6,311 nt of DNA from Candidatus Alkanophagales archaeon (GTDB lineage Archaea; Halobacteriota; Syntropharchaeia; Alkanophagales; B39-G2): NCBI GenBank assembly GCA_003661185.1, contig QMVQ01000100.1:1-6311 (forward strand). Direction: 5' to 3'. The position numbers and the translations under genes were made by a program. The notes under the pieces were generated by a model that was given only the letters and a program-made list of their open reading frames with translations, did no database searches and had not been told where the DNA came from. Below, one piece after another: positions 5,433 through 6,311 of this stretch. The stretch's first letter is position 1. The number at the start of each line of letters is the position of its first letter.

Positions 5433-6119
5433 TCAGCTTAACATAATCTTCACTCGCAGCTCGTCGCCGTCTTCGAGTCCGAGTTTCTCCCTGAGATTGA
5501 CTGGCGAGATGATTTCGACGACGTTATCGGGGTAGTGCGTCCGCTCAGGAATGACCACTGCGCACTGCACGCCGTCGCAGCCGTCCCGTAGAATCTCGCA
5601 GAAGAAGCACTTGCTGCCGCCAAACGTCCTGCCCTCAGCGGTGAAGCTCTCGATTTTTATCCCACTTCTGGCGTCGAGCCGCCGCCGCAGCACGACGCTC
5701 CCGTCCCTTAACAGCAAATTGAGCGTCCCGGGGTAGGGGACGAAGCCCAGCTTCTCCCTGAACTGCCGCACGTAGCCCTCCCGGGAGACGTAGTAGCGCC
5801 CCTCGCCCAGACCCGAAACCACGCTGCCAACAAGCTCCACACTCTCGTTGCCCTCCATCCCTGAGAATATCCTTTGATATTCTTCAAATTCGCTCTTCAA
5901 AAGGTCTATACCTTTTTCCGTCACAACGATCCACTGCCCGTCGGCTACAATATCTCTACGTATTAGCCCTTCCCTTTCAAGCTCTTGTAATCTTCGTGAA
6001 GCGGTCTGCATGCTCGTCTCAAGCACCTTTGCGAACTCTGCCGATGAGATTTTCAGCGGGCGCTCCATGGCGCCGAGGAGCGCTAATTTCCTCAACGCTG
6101 CCGTCTTCCCCTCACCCAT
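5433..6119 (-). CDS. ribK: CTP-dependent riboflavin kinase with N-terminal winged-helix regulator domain (RbkR type)
   Basis: The 228-residue protein has two parts. Residues 1-85 form a winged helix-turn-helix (ISSAEFAKVLETSMQTASRR at 24-43, then LQELEREGLIRR and a wing). Residues 95-226 form the archaeal riboflavin kinase, which makes FMN using CTP rather than ATP. Kinase motifs are SGLGEGRYYVSREGYV at 102-117, LGFVPYPGTLNLLL at 124-137, EGRTFGG at 162-168, and PERTHYPDNVVEIISP with LREKLGLEDGDELRV at 191-223. In archaea this fusion is known as RbkR, a flavin-sensing repressor of riboflavin genes that is also the kinase. Two palindromes between its TATA box and start codon fit autoregulation (inferred). 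Four Cys residues (171, 174, 181, 186) cluster in the kinase domain. The ATG at 6119 lacks a clear ribosome-binding site. ribB follows in the same direction, 50 bases after the stop (11 if its longer start is used). Confidence 0.93.
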   Translation of the reverse strand: MGEGKTAALRKLALLGAMERPLKISSAEFAKVLETSMQTASRRLQELEREGLIRRDIVADGQWIVVTEKGIDLLKSEFEEYQRIFSGMEGNESVELVGSVVSGLGEGRYYVSREGYVRQFREKLGFVPYPGTLNLLLRDGSVVLRRRLDARSGIKIESFTAEGRTFGGSKCFFCEILRDGCDGVQCAVVIPERTHYPDNVVEIISPVNLREKLGLEDGDELRVKIMLS

Positions 6120-6125
6120 GGTCCC

Positions 6126-6157
6126 ATCTCAGATTTGAGATATATCCCAATTTTGGG
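6126..6157. promoter_or_regulatory. Two operator-like palindromes in the ribK-ribB promoter
   Basis: ATCTCAGATTTGAGAT (6126-6141) has six-base arms around a four-base core. CCCAATTTTGGG (6146-6157) has five-base arms around two bases. They lie five bases apart, between the TATA box and the start codon, so a dimer bound there would block initiation. Since the first gene encodes a winged-helix flavin kinase, autoregulation is the natural reading. The two palindromes differ in sequence, so they need not bind the same protein. Confidence 0.45.
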
Positions 6158-6162
6158 GACTA

Positions 6163-6171
6163 ATATTTAAA
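6163..6171 (-). promoter_or_regulatory. TATA box of the ribK-ribB operon
   Basis: The minus strand reads TTTAAATAT, centred about 48 bases before the ATG at 6119, which predicts a transcription start near 6140 and a leader of about 20 bases. A second AT-rich stretch, GATATATC at 6139-6146, is centred 23-24 bases before the ATG and could instead give a leaderless transcript. Confidence 0.5.
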
Positions 6172-6231
6172 GCTTGCTCTTTGAACTGGTTACCGCCGAG
6201 GCGTAACATCTATAAAATGTCGCTAAGAGGA

Positions 6232-6251
6232 CCACCGATTTCAATCGGTGG
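6232..6251. repeat. Perfect hairpin, possibly an IS200/IS605-type end remnant
   Basis: CCACCGATT (6232-6240) and AATCGGTGG (6243-6251) are exact reverse complements separated by TC, giving an eight-pair stem with a TTCA loop. The form (GC-rich stem, pyrimidine-rich TTTCA centre, then GATGAA) resembles the subterminal hairpins at the right end of IS200/IS605 elements, but no transposase or tnpB lies on either side in this window. It could also be a terminator for a minus-strand gene ending near 6257. No second copy exists here to show a boundary. Confidence 0.45.
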
Positions 6252-6261
6252 ATGAATTAAA

Positions 6262-6270
6262 GTTTAAAAA
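6262..6270 (+). promoter_or_regulatory. Possible TATA box facing right
   Basis: GTTTAAAAA is centred 25 bases before an ATG at 6291, the spacing expected for a leaderless archaeal gene, as at the GH15 promoter in this window. The surroundings are AT-rich, so the match is not strong evidence. Confidence 0.3.
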
Positions 6271-6290
6271 CAAAGTCTTTCTGAAAGAAA

Positions 6291-6311
6291 ATGTGCCGCC
6301 CGTCAAAAGAC
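6291..6311 (+). CDS. Possible start of a gene running off the right edge
   Basis: Seven codons (MCRPSKD) are open from this ATG to the window end, preceded at the right distance by a TATA-like box and by no ribosome-binding site. Too little is present to identify it. A competing reading is the 3' end of a minus-strand gene, whose last 17 codons (ending HIFFQKDFVFKL) would stop at 6257, followed by the hairpin at 6232-6251. Confidence 0.2.

Noticed and set aside
5055..5441. Arg/Pro-rich plus-strand reading frame opposite ribB
   Set aside because: The composition is that expected from the complement of RibB codons, and no homology is recognisable.
6232..6251. Hairpin as a CRISPR repeat
   Set aside because: The TTTCAATC core resembles some archaeal CRISPR repeats, but there is only one copy, no spacers and no cas genes in the window.
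6217..6255. Tiny reading frame of 12 codons across the hairpin (begins MSLRGPP)
   Set aside because: Too short to support, no ribosome-binding site, and its sequence is dictated by the inverted repeat.

Overview
The window reads as chromosomal DNA of an archaeon, most likely a euryarchaeote. The evidence is a group II chaperonin (thermosome) beside an archaeal prefoldin beta subunit, a Dph6-type diphthamide enzyme, an archaeal CTP-dependent riboflavin kinase fused to a DNA-binding domain, a stand-alone archaeal RibB, and AT-rich TATA-like boxes placed about 25-27 bases before predicted transcription starts. Several of these boxes sit so close to the start codon that the mRNAs are probably leaderless. 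The lineage cannot be fixed further from this sequence alone.

Layout: (1) 1-333, minus strand, is the N-terminal part of an HTH plus ACT-domain regulator that runs off the left edge. (2) 429-1586, plus strand, is a compact GH15 glucoamylase-like enzyme, divergent from the regulator. (3) 1565-3217, minus strand, is a thermosome subunit that overlaps the 3' end of the GH15 gene by 22 bases. (4) 3352-3729, minus strand, is the prefoldin beta subunit, upstream of the thermosome gene and in the same direction. (5) 3860-4555, plus strand, is a Dph6-like PP-loop ATPase, divergent from prefoldin. (6) 6119 down to 4669, minus strand, is a two-gene riboflavin operon: ribK/rbkR (kinase plus repressor-like domain), then ribB. 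(7) 6120-6311 holds the riboflavin promoter with two palindromes, an isolated perfect hairpin resembling an IS200/IS605-type end, and possibly the first codons of another gene.

Three functional groups stand out. Prefoldin and thermosome form a chaperone relay, in which prefoldin hands unfolded chains to the chaperonin. They are close and co-oriented, but each has its own promoter, and an oligo-T stretch lies between them. The Dph6-like protein would complete diphthamide on elongation factor 2. RibB makes a riboflavin precursor and RibK converts riboflavin to FMN; the N-terminal wing of RibK probably controls the operon's own promoter.

No phage, CRISPR array, toxin-antitoxin or defence system is visible. 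The window is mostly housekeeping. The most notable points are a His-to-Gln change at an active-site position of RibB, a five-residue insertion in the stem-loop region of the thermosome, operator-like palindromes at two promoters, a catalytic-domain-only GH15 enzyme, and the solitary hairpin near the right end.
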